A DNA stretch of 64,000 nt from Pyrenophora tritici-repentis (taxonomy: Eukaryota; Ascomycota; Dothideomycetes; Pleosporales; Pleosporaceae). Shown one piece after another: positions 29,537 through 38,491 of the stretch; position 1 is the first letter of the stretch; every line of letters begins with the position of its first letter. The notes under the pieces are model-generated. The model was given only the letters and a program-made list of their open reading frames with translations. It was not told the origin of the DNA and searched no databases. The stretch lies in NCBI RefSeq assembly GCF_003171515.1, contig NC_089399.1, positions 4,154,001 through 4,218,000 on the forward strand, in the 5' to 3' direction. Position numbers and translations under genes: made by a program.

Positions 29537-31231
29537 ATGCCGCCCAAGCGCCAGCGTAAGCCGAAGCAGCCATTCGATCAAGGCGTTAACCCGTCCTCCC
29601 AGAAGCGTAGAGCGCCAGCAACTAGACAAAATCCTACCCATTTAACGCCTAAACGTGTCCGCCGTGAGGCGCTGCCGTCGCCTCCAGCGACTGCCCCGCC
29701 GCGCCGTCAAAGCCCGTTGTCCGAGCCTGAGCTGCAAGCCACCCAAACAGCTGCCTCCGCGCAAGCTGAAGATATCGTTGGCGAGGATGAGGATACTTTC
29801 GAGGATGGAGATGGCGATCCGCTGCCTGAGGATGAGGATGAGATCGCTGCTAAGGGCGCTGCCGGTAGTGTTGAGGATGAGGGAGAGCCAGCGTACCGAC
29901 GTCAAGAAGGCACTCCATGGCTGCCTCGCTCATCGCAAGCGCTAGAGGATGAGGTTAATCCTGTACTGCGCGTTAGGTGGAGGGCTTGCCTTGGTGGTGA
30001 TATGGAGAAACACTTTATTCCTGAAGCTGCCGATAGCGAGCACGGCGTACGGCTGTACTCGCTGCATTTCGACGACCTATGGCAGTGGGTAGATGACGTT
30101 GTTGCAGAATTACGGCCAAAAAGAGCGAAGATCTCATCTGTTTGCACTGTTGTTTACCCAGCTAAGCAGGCCAAACGCGAGCGCGCGATAAAGCGATTGC
30201 GGCGAGGTGTTGATGCAACGTGGAATAGCTTTCAGCGCCTTGTTGTAGAGGTTGATAACTATGTCAGCGAGCCAGTAAACGTCGATTTCGAGCTCATCTT
30301 GGCTGAAATTCCAGGGGAGCAGCAGCCGTTGCCAACGGTTGTCGACGGTCCTCGTCGACGCACCGCAACGGTGATTCAAGAGGAGGGGCTTGCTGGTGTA
30401 ATAGCAGCTGAACAAGCAGGTAGCGGGCATGCTATTGCTATCCGGGATAGATGGCGCTGTACAGATACCCATTGCGAGAACTATCCTTATTGCTGCTGGA
30501 TGGCGCCAACAGCGAGGCAGCCAGCGCGCTTCGAAGATCACCTCTTTGTCAACGGCAACATTATCTCCATGTGGGCAAGAGCAATTACAGCGAGAAGGGC
30601 AACGTACGATGAGCCATCTGATGATGTACGGCTTGCAATTTTGAGAGCAAAGGACCTGCGGGTGCATGAGAAAACGCGCAAGTTGCGGGCGGCTGGAGAT
30701 GGCGACGATGATATCAAAAGCTTAACAAAACTGCTCATCGTTGGACAGCTTGAGCGGATGAACAGGCAACCTCAACAGGAGTCTAACTTGCAGGCAGCTG
30801 CACCAACGATAACAAGAGCTGAGGTATCTAGTGCATCTCAGTGGGCGCCTATCCGATATGATCATGAGCAGGAGATTAACGAGCATACTAGTAATTTCTT
30901 TAACTACCTTAAGTTAAAATTTCCTACAGTTGGAGAGGACATTAACGAGCTTTATAAGACTCTTGTTATTGACGGAGCTATGGATATCAACCTCTTGATG
31001 CAGCCATCTGGTGATATCTTGAAGTTGTGGACGCAGCATTTCAAGCAGCCTCCTGGCTGGTTTTTCACGCTACAAAACACTGCAAAAGAATGGCAAGCTG
31101 GGTACCAGGGTCTCACAGATCGTAACTGGAGACGAGTCGAACGTTGTAAGAAAAGAGAAGAGATTGCGCGCAAGAAATTGGTGGTTGAACCGTCTAGCAG
31201 TGTTGTGGAGGATGATGGCGAGAATGCTTGA
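29537..31231 (+). CDS. Hypothetical accessory protein carried by transposon T1
   Basis: 564 residues from the first ATG (29537, MPPKRQRKPK); the frame is open upstream only from a TTG. The N-terminus is basic and proline-rich, followed by an acidic stretch (EDEDTFEDGDGD, PEDEDE). The central part has a compact Cys motif, RCTDTHCENYPYCCW, with downstream FEDHLFVNGNIISMWARAI; this could bind zinc. The C-terminal half is predicted helical (NFFNYLKLKFPTVGEDINEL) and ends in a basic KKREEIARKK run. I do not recognise the family. It lies inside the T1 TIRs, convergent with the transposase and 304 bp from its stop, so it probably moves with the element. A DNA-binding helper role is only a guess. Confidence 0.6.
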   Translation: MPPKRQRKPKQPFDQGVNPSSQKRRAPATRQNPTHLTPKRVRREALPSPPATAPPRRQSPLSEPELQATQTAASAQAEDIVGEDEDTFEDGDGDPLPEDEDEIAAKGAAGSVEDEGEPAYRRQEGTPWLPRSSQALEDEVNPVLRVRWRACLGGDMEKHFIPEAADSEHGVRLYSLHFDDLWQWVDDVVAELRPKRAKISSVCTVVYPAKQAKRERAIKRLRRGVDATWNSFQRLVVEVDNYVSEPVNVDFELILAEIPGEQQPLPTVVDGPRRRTATVIQEEGLAGVIAAEQAGSGHAIAIRDRWRCTDTHCENYPYCCWMAPTARQPARFEDHLFVNGNIISMWARAITARRATYDEPSDDVRLAILRAKDLRVHEKTRKLRAAGDGDDDIKSLTKLLIVGQLERMNRQPQQESNLQAAAPTITRAEVSSASQWAPIRYDHEQEINEHTSNFFNYLKLKFPTVGEDINELYKTLVIDGAMDINLLMQPSGDILKLWTQHFKQPPGWFFTLQNTAKEWQAGYQGLTDRNWRRVERCKKREEIARKKLVVEPSSSVVEDDGENA

Positions 31232-31535
31232 AGCTTAGTGGCCTGAGCGTTTTTGGTGACAGCGGCCCGTGCCCGCTATAGTGTTGAGGTTTTTCAGGCG
31301 TTTCAAATGCGCTGCAACAATAGTCTATTTGGATAGCCCTATGTACAACACTACAACGTTATGCGATTATAACAGGTTAACTTCCTAAGATAGTTCTATA
31401 TGTATAGAAATAGCTCTTATTTTTTTAGAATTATTAAATCGCTTTTGTGGGTTGCGCATTAAGGTGTAATCGTTCGCATTTGTATGGTATCATCTACCTA
31501 TAGAAACGTACTGTGGCATCCATTTAAAAGCACAA

Positions 31536-32510
31536 TTAATAGGGATAGCCACACCTATGGAACCAGCTTCTGCAGTTAATATTACAGCACACCAGCTGCG
31601 CTGCATACTCAAGAAAGACCCCAAAGTCAATGAAGTTCTCCGCTTGCGCTGAATTCCTTTTCATCCACCCCTTGAGCTGCTTAAAGCTCTTCTCGATGGG
31701 GTTGAAATCTGGTGAGTATGGCGGCAGATACTCAAGGAGTACTCCAGCACTTTGGCAAAGCACCCGTACACGCTCTGATCGATGGATGGAGGCGTTATCA
31801 AGCACGATTACTGAGGCTGGCCCTGGGTGAGGATTGCAGAACGGCAGCACTTGAAACTCTAAGAAGTCTTCTAGGATCTCAGATGTAATCGCGCCTTGAA
31901 AGATCTTATAGCTTATGTAGCCATCTATCGTCATGGCTGGCAGCAGCGACCACCGTTCTGATCGCCTGAAGCTGTGTGATAGCTCCACCGGCTCCCCGAT
32001 TGGAGACCAGCCATACTTGCGGTCGCCCGTACGCTCATTGCAGGCGCTCTCGTCCAACGCAACGATCTGCTCCGCCTTATAGTGTTGCGCCATCCTGGCA
32101 AGATAGAGGCGGCGGAGTGGCTCACTCTGCTCCTTTGCCCGCTTTGTTGCAAGCTTGCGAGACCATCTCATCTTCTCTAGCTCTCGGTAAACGCTCGCAA
32201 GGCTTATCCTAACGTCGTACTCGTCGTACAAGAAGTCCCTCATCTCATCCATGTATGCGCCCGGTGAGCCATTGAGGTATGCCTGAAGGCCTTCGCGCTG
32301 AGCTTGCCGGAGTATAGATGGCCGCCCAAGTCGAACGCAGCGCGGCGGATAAGGCACGCCCCAAAACTCTAAGCTCAACCTCAGCTTTGCTACTGTGTTA
32401 CGGCTCGCACCTGTAGCTCTAGAGATGGCTCGATCACTTTCGCAGGCAGCAATTCGGTCGAGGATAGCCTGGAGAACAGCGGGCTGCAAGCGGTGGCCGG
32501 TGCCTGGCAT
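31536..32510 (-). CDS. Tc1/mariner-superfamily DDE (DD34E) transposase
   Basis: 324 residues from ATG 32510 (MPGTGHRLQP); upstream codons open only from TTG/GTG. N-terminal helix-turn-helix pair (CESDRAISRATGASRNTVAKL; GRPSILRQAQREGLQAYL), then the catalytic domain: ALDESACNE (first D), VIVLDNASIHRS (second D) and YLPPYSPDFNPIEKSFKQLK (E), with 34 residues between the last D and E. Length and motifs are typical of a complete Tc1-like DDE_3 transposase. It is on the opposite strand to the accessory gene of the same element. No stops, so it is possibly active. Confidence 0.9.
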   Translation of the reverse strand: MPGTGHRLQPAVLQAILDRIAACESDRAISRATGASRNTVAKLRLSLEFWGVPYPPRCVRLGRPSILRQAQREGLQAYLNGSPGAYMDEMRDFLYDEYDVRISLASVYRELEKMRWSRKLATKRAKEQSEPLRRLYLARMAQHYKAEQIVALDESACNERTGDRKYGWSPIGEPVELSHSFRRSERWSLLPAMTIDGYISYKIFQGAITSEILEDFLEFQVLPFCNPHPGPASVIVLDNASIHRSERVRVLCQSAGVLLEYLPPYSPDFNPIEKSFKQLKGWMKRNSAQAENFIDFGVFLEYAAQLVCCNINCRSWFHRCGYPY

Positions 32511-32626
32511 CGCGATGAGATGGGCTCGAGAAAATTGCAACACCAAAAACGCGAGTCAGTAGAGGCGATCGCAGCAAACAATGAACTTCAAATACGTTGT
32601 GGGTGTTAGAAAGCGTGGCTGCATCG

Positions 32627-32697
32627 ATTTACTAACAAATTACTATAGGAGTTGATGTTCTTGGCCACCAAGCCAACCAGATCCAGGTGGCTCAAGG
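32627..32697 (-). repeat. T1 right TIR (71 bp)
   Basis: Inverted partner of 29344-29414, next to TA. Confidence 0.88.
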
Positions 32698-33097
32698 TAT
32701 TTCGAGAAACACCCATAGGAGGTCTGGCCTGAGCGCTGCTCGGACGCCGCGATCAGTGCGCCTGCTCGCGTGACCGAGATCAGTGCGGCCGATCGCGTGG
32801 CTCAGATATCGTTGATATCTGTGATCCGACAACGAGGGAAATAAATGCAAATAACACCCTAGGTGCAACCGACGGCTGCGACAGCGATACAGTTATCTAA
32901 GATGCCGTACGTGCGATATTAGTGGAGTTGATAGAGCTATCACACGGGAGCAGGGGAAAAAAGTGTAAAGAGTAGTCGTTATACATTAACATTGAACTTG
33001 CATCTGTCTATGACACCCGTCTGTCTACTGTAAACACCTGGGCAGTAGTGATTGTCCTTTGACATTACACTCGCTGTCCATAACACCCGTCTATCTA
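32698..33097. other. Interval with no gene
   Basis: Contains a diverged match (about 32862-32935, sharing gtacgtgcgatatt) to 29058-29115 left of T1, in the same orientation. Short repeats gatcagtgcg near 32751 and 32779. Nothing else recognised. Confidence 0.45.
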
Positions 33098-33659
33098 TTA
33101 GTTGTAGACGGGGAATTTGGCCTCCTCCACCAGGGCATCATAGATATAAACCCAGCGGGCGACATCGTCCTCACACTCATCAAGCGGATGTTCCCACTGG
33201 GCGACCTCGTCAAAACCAGCTAAGCCGTCAATCCTGTGTGTGTCGTTCTGGATTTGGAAGATAATGAAAGCGCGTTGGGGGTCATCCCAGGTAGCCAGGT
33301 CTAGACGGATATCGAGGTGGGCCCACACACGACCACCACTCGCAGTAACGCCGACGTCGACGCCAAATTTATAGATGAGGTTTGTCTGCCTTGCTTCTGC
33401 TGCCCAGAGAAGGCGCAGTGGGCCTTCTTGAATGTAGTCAGGGCTCAAGACAATAGTTTGGATATATGGGAGCGCGCAGAGCTAGACGAGGGTCGGCTTC
33501 TGGATGTCGTCTTATGCAACTGGTTAGCACTTGCGGACAAGTTATTTTAGGATTGGTACGTACACTGAGGCTCAAATAGCTCACGTATTGGAAGGTAAGA
33601 TTGCTGTCTCGGGCGTACGTGCGGTCGAAAGTGCTCTGGACTTGGACGAAGCAGAACGT
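33098..33659 (-). CDS. Hypothetical protein, C-terminal exons
   Basis: Two exons are supported: 33564-33659 (reading FVQVQSTFDRTYARDSNLTF) and 33098-33481 (LSPDYIQEGPLRLLWAAEAR to AKFPVYN-stop). The intron 33482-33563 (82 bp) has GTACGT, a TGCTAAC branch site and TAG, and splicing keeps the frame. The 5' end is unresolved: a CAG acceptor at about 33670 suggests another intron, and the first exon may lie in 33700-33898. No recognised domain. The conserved-looking spliced frame and good splice sites argue for a real gene. Confidence 0.5.
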
Positions 33660-33908
33660 CTGGGATGGGCGACGTATTGACGATAGTGGAGAGGTTTGGG
33701 TTGATTATTCAAGGTGGAGACAGAGAGAGAGAGAGAGGCCAAGTGAGTGGCGCATTGAAGGGTACAAGGCAGCAATGCCGTGGCGAAGCGGCGGACTAGC
33801 GGCATCGTCAAGGCAATATCTACTCCAGTGTTCCAAGTCTTTGATCTTGTTCTTATTACTAAGATTACGGCCTTCTTATCGACATACAACAGCATCACCC
33901 TAAGCAGT

Positions 33909-34283
33909 ATGGCAACTTCTCCACAAGCCCCTCATTACGACGTCGCAGCGGATCTGCCCACCTATGAGGATATTGCCGATATGTTTGAAATTGTCGATTC
34001 CACTGAATGCTTCTTCACACTGCGTAAGTGCGACTCTATGTTTTGCGTCTACAGCGACTAACACGTCTCTCTAGTCAAAGAGAGCTTCTTCGCCGCCCCC
34101 GTCACCAGGGTTAACTGTGATGGTGTATTCTTTACTGCTATGTCGCTCTCTGCGGAGAAGCGGGCAGCGCTGCCGAGCCCACTGCGCACGTTCTTCTCCG
34201 GTGAGAATATCATGGATGGTGGCCATCATGTACGCAATCCTACACAAGCAGGACCCTACCATGAACCTGCACGTCACGTTTAG
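33909..34283 (+). CDS. Hypothetical small protein, spliced, possibly truncated
   Basis: ATG 33909, exon 33909-34023, intron 34024-34074 (GTAAGT, GACTAAC, CTAG), exon 34075-34283; 107 residues. The N-terminus reads ADLPTYEDIADMFEIVDS. After the stop, a different frame at 34200-34437 (LLNPRNLPLNELEPSDMDIW, GVCNACLE) and, past one TAG, a Cys-rich tail (NECRIVGADGICVDD, GNCLHTGTKCT) look coding. The original gene probably ran to about 34545 and has since taken a frameshift near 34200-34280 and a CAG-to-TAG change at 34436. Function unknown. Confidence 0.45.
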
Positions 34284-34545
34284 CAGGCTGCTTAATCCAC
34301 GCAACCTACCTCTCAACGAGCTTGAACCCAGCGACATGGACATATGGACGCTGACAGCTGTCTTGGGTACGATCAATGTGTCGAGCTATATCCTCAGCGA
34401 CGACCATAGAGGAGTCTGTAACGCCTGTCTGGAGTAGCGTGATGGCATCATAAACGAGTGTCGCATCGTGGGCGCCGACGGGATATGTGTGGATGATGAG
34501 GACATTTATGGCAATTGCTTGCACACGGGCACTAAGTGTACTTAG

Positions 34546-35084
34546 GAAAAGTAGGCGGCGTTTACAGCAGAGTTAGAGAACGAGACGGACGAGGATGCGA
34601 GGGCGGACGCGGCGCAGAGGCAGATGAAAATCGAACAAGGTCTGGCTCCGACACACCGGGTCATAAAGGGGTTAGGGTCGAGGAGGGGTGCCTGGTTCAC
34701 GGGGCCATGGGTTCCTGTGGGACTGGTCAAAGCATTCACAGCAGACACACTTAGGGCACATGGAGTAATACAAGCACGACAATTCATCTATCTAGGTTCA
34801 CAATGTAGTAAAGAGTCAAGACTACAGAAGAAGAGGGAGAGTAGCACTATGATGGAGGGTCGTAGATACTAAGTTCTGCGACTGCGGACGTGTTCCATGT
34901 GCAACTACATACATATACGCCATGCACTACCCAGTGGACGAGGTTGGTTTAGGCGTAGCCGTAGCCTCGTCTTCCAGGGCACCTGCACGTCGCCCTGGCC
35001 ATTCTGCGCTGGTGGGGGTAGATCATGTACTAGATGGGTCGCCGCTATGTAGAGGAGAGAGTCGTGCAGGAGTACTGCAGCCGC
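34546..35084. other. Interval with no confident gene
   Basis: A plus frame (34624-34872) includes RQFIYLGSQCSKESRLQKKR, loosely reminiscent of non-LTR retrotransposon C-terminal text, too weak to call. Nothing else recognised. Confidence 0.35.
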
Positions 35085-36364
35085 TCCCGGGTCAATGCGG
35101 GCTCCAAGTCATCCGGGAGGAACTCTCGTGCTGCGAGTGCTTGTGTATCATTGTTGAATGAAGTCTTCGCAATAGCAATAACTTGACTAATTCGATCTCA
35201 AACACCTTTTTTGCTCGAATTCGTGGCAATAAAAACTCTAAAGGGATGAGATGAACTTTTGGTGAAACCAATGTGCCGACTGATCAGCACCATGTGCTAG
35301 CATCCTTGATAACCTTGACGCAGTCATGGGCTTCTTTTTCCGGTTTCAGCGGCTTTGTGACGAGGTTTCAGGCATTTGCGCCTCCGGATGACAGGTAAGC
35401 TTGTGATGGTCTCCACGCTTCCGTACGTGGACGTGCGTCGCGCAGCCACTCTGTGTCCTCTTGTGGACTGTTGTCTCGCAATCGCGGAGCTTGCATGGGC
35501 CATGCCCATAACATGTCTTGGGTCGGTAAGAAAACTCTTGTGGCGATGAAGACGCGATTTCGTCGAAGGCTCGAATGTCCCCTAGTATGTCCATCTCTTG
35601 CTCGGCTTCGCCCTCATTTGAGTAAACTCGGAACGATGCAGAGTGGACGTGTTTTAATATGCGTACCGCTCTATAGACCTTGTATAGGGTGGGGTTCATG
35701 GGCTCGTTGGTGGTCTAATGCAGGAATAGTATGCCGTGCAGCGCATTCCCATCTTCATCTGTGCAGGACCTGGACAGTAGGTTCCCTTGGAGTTGGGCTG
35801 CCAGCCAGTCCCATGCATGCGCGTCGACGGAAATTTGAGCCAGTGTTTTCGTGGCTAGTACTGTGACTAGACCCTGTGTATGAAGCAGTCTCCGTTATCG
35901 GACAGTATGACAGTGTTGTGCAATGTCATCGAACAGGCTTCTGCTAGCCAGCGATCGTGACCAAGGCTCTCGCGGTCCTCGGGAAAAGCTGGATGGCGAG
36001 AGTGGCCGTCTCGTCGAGTCGCTTTGTGTCAGGGAAAGAAACCCAAAATAGTTTTTGCCACGATACGTTTGGCGCATGGACGGCGCGCGTGGGCAATGCT
36101 GCTTGTGCTTGTGGAATTGCTGGAGCTTGACGTGTCACGTCGCGAAAGTCTTCTAGACGCCTTGTCGCTGCGTGCCTGTGTGTTTTCTCAGCGCGTTTTG
36201 GTCTTTGCTTGGTAGCTCGATGGTGACGATGAACTTCACAATACGTGTGTTGTCCGGGTGCATCTGAACATGAGAGGCTGTAACCACAGTATCCTGCTCT
36301 CTGGTACGCTCTTCTATTCTCCCAGATACTCTTTATTCGAGTTCTTTTTGCTGATGGTAGGCAT
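35085..36364 (-). pseudogene. Broken duplicate of gene A
   Basis: Homologous to 4016-5310 over most of its length, starting at the matching ATG (36362-36364). Blocks in separate frames: AGYCGYSLSCSDAPGQHTYC, VSWQKLFWVSFPDTKRLDE, ILKHVHSASFRVYSNEG and YRPKTCYGHGPCKLRDCE. It loses frame near FPRTARALV and again several times, and homology ends at about 35085, so the last ~280 bp of gene A (the VRLDIGV/FFVNEI part) are missing. The short tandem array upstream of gene A is also duplicated (36405-36435). A pogo TIR (36485) lies 120 bp upstream, as in the intact locus. Confidence 0.78.
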
Positions 36365-36484
36365 GGGGCCGGTGGTAATCGGGCTTGAAGTGGATCTGAG
36401 GCGATGAGGCAGGGCAATGAGGCAGGGCGATGAGGTAAGTTTGGCAGGCCGCCCGGATGGCCGAGTATGCTAAGACGCTAGTTA

Positions 36485-37560
36485 ACGTGCGCGTCGGCCC
36501 AACGAGCCGCTTCGGCCAACGAGCCACTTGAACACCAAACCGATATACAACCCCCCATTTTCAAATCCGAATATCTCCACCACTATGAGCCCAATCGATA
36601 ATGCAACTAGTTTAATTGAATCGCGCGGGTCCGAAATTTTATGTTCATATCACAGTGTTGTAGAACAGTTCGGATTTAATTGAACACCGTGGTCGCGCCG
36701 GCACTGAGGCATATTGCGACCTAGAGACTAAGCTGCACGACAGAAGCAGTTATTCGACCCACAAAAAGAAGCAGAGAGTTTGGAGTACATAGAAAGATAC
36801 ATAAAGAGTTGCTTGCAATCTTCACGGGATATGATAAGACAATTTGCGTCGGTAGTTGCAAAACGGGATGTAGGAAACAGCTGGGTTACGCGTTTTTTGC
36901 ATCACCAACACGACCATCTCACGCCTAAATAGACCTGCGGCATCGACCGCGCACGACATAATGCTAACTTGAAAGAAAGATACGAGCTATCCAAGATGGC
37001 AATCGTAGATGGATTACTATCCTCGCGTGTATCTGTGGCGACGGCAGCTTGCTGCCGCCAGGTATCATCTACGAGGGCAAAGCTGGCAGTTAATCGAGCT
37101 GGGTTAGTGAGCTGTAACCCGATCTACACAATGTTTTTGTGGCAGACTTAGCCTTAGAATGGACTAACAACGAGCTCGGGCTTGCCTGGCTTGAACAGAT
37201 CTTTAAGTGCTTCACGATAGACAAAGCGCGCTGGCGCTGGCGTTTTCTTATCCTCAACGGCTACGGCAGCCATGTTACAAGCGACTTTATAAACTTCTGC
37301 GACGCGCACAAGATAATGCTTGCGGTATTCACTCCTTCTTCAACTCACAGCCTTCAACCGCTCGACGTGGTAATGTTTGCGCCTCTCGCAAATGCGTACA
37401 GCCAAACACTTCAAGAACATCTACTGCGTGTGCACGGCACAACTAGGATAGGCAAAGGCAAATTTTTATTAATACATTGGCCTGCCTGGAGCCAAACTTT
37501 CAGGCAGGAGCTTGTTTTGGGGGTTTTTCAAGCTACAGACAGTCGCGATGCGAACGAAGA
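36485..37560 (+). pseudogene. Pogo-like relic P3 with left TIR and decayed transposase
   Basis: The TIR begins acgtgcgcgtcgg after TA at 36483-36484 and ends gaacacc at 36536. It contains tcggcccaacgagccgctt then tcggccaacgagccactt at an 18-bp pitch. The coding relic starts at ATG 36585 (MSPIDNATSLIESR), has stops within 30 codons, and keeps a clear catalytic block at 37145-37550: NNELGLAWLEQIFK, FLILNGYGSH (second catalytic D now N), SLQPLDVVMFAPL. Similarity ends at about 37560; the right TIR was not found. 37561-37837 holds nothing recognised. Confidence 0.75.
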
Positions 37561-37837
37561 ATGCGACGTCGTAGTGTTGATGCTAGGATTGATGCCGCAG
37601 TATATAGTCCTTACTGCCTCAACGACGCAAATGGTATTGACGAGAATCGACCTAATGCGAAGTGTTGTAGCTTGTCGAACAGAGGCGGTATGGGGGTCAG
37701 CCAAAGACGAATTCGTTGAGATCTCCATGGCCCAGCATGGCACGTGCGTGACGCACTCCAGCCGTAGTCCATCCGCAGGTCCGTTGTGCCTCAAAAACTG
37801 CATCGCACTGTCGTTGCCAATCAATTGTCTAGCTAAC

Positions 37838-38296
37838 ATGCGTTCACCGGTCAACGCACTTTTGAGGAAGTGGCACGAAAAACTGAGCCTATCGCGACAA
37901 TCACCGCCATCTTGGTATCGCGACCGACTTCGTGAAGAGTTGCTGGAACGACGCAACGCGAGTTGTCCTATGCTCAAACTGAGTGAGACGGCTGACGTCT
38001 TCTTCACCATCATCCGAGCGCAATACGACGGGTTTCCGATCCGATGTCTACCGCCTTACACGTTCCGACATATCCCTATCTACGCCTATATGATTACAAA
38101 GTACACCTTACGTTGGAAGCTGTATCGAACGACGGCCCGCCTTTGCGGTGACCCTCATTTTGCCCAGGTGTGCGAAGTTGTGAACCCGAGGAAGGACCAC
38201 AAGCTTAACGAAGTCGCCCTCCGGCACAATATTGACGAAGCGCAGTTCAAGCAAGTCTGTCGACGACTGCAGCTGGTATGGCCCCTTCTACCATAG
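37838..38296 (+). CDS. Conserved fungal hypothetical protein (152 aa)
   Basis: ATG 37838 (MRSPVNALLRKWHEKL). The frame is open upstream into relic P3, but the protein character changes there, so the ATG marks the likely start. Text such as PPSWYRDRLREELLERRN, LSETADVFFTIIRAQYDGFP, AYMITKYTLRWKLYRTTA and VVNPRKDHKLNEVALRHNI matches my memory of short ascomycete proteins without assigned function. Charged, soluble, no signal peptide or membrane segment. It follows the broken end of P3, so its promoter may now include transposon sequence. Confidence 0.62.
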   Translation: MRSPVNALLRKWHEKLSLSRQSPPSWYRDRLREELLERRNASCPMLKLSETADVFFTIIRAQYDGFPIRCLPPYTFRHIPIYAYMITKYTLRWKLYRTTARLCGDPHFAQVCEVVNPRKDHKLNEVALRHNIDEAQFKQVCRRLQLVWPLLP

Positions 38297-38491
38297 TCTA
38301 AGAACTGCCGGAGGAACGCAGAAACACAGCATATACTGCTCCGTGGTATCGTCATGCTATCAAGGGCGAGTCGCGCTAAGTTAGGTTACTTTGGCCTCGA
38401 TTTCATCTAGTATCTAACGGGGTTGGCCTCTTTACATTGCTCCGTCGTCTACTTTGGCTCGAGCTTTTTCTAGCAATTACACTCTCTCGCC

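Larger units (their letters stand above)
29344..32697. mobile_element. Two-gene DD34E Tc1/mariner-like transposon T1
   Basis: 71-bp TIRs (29344-29414 and 32627-32697, four mismatches) start ccttgagcc and are flanked by TA at 29342-29343 and 32698-32699. Inside are two convergent genes: an unknown 564-residue protein on plus and a DDE_3-type transposase on minus. Similarity continues 6 bp beyond the TA on each side, so the pre-insertion target would read tcgaaatatttcga, a perfect palindrome; alternatively these bases belong to the TIR. Both genes are open, so the element may be intact. Confidence 0.85.
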
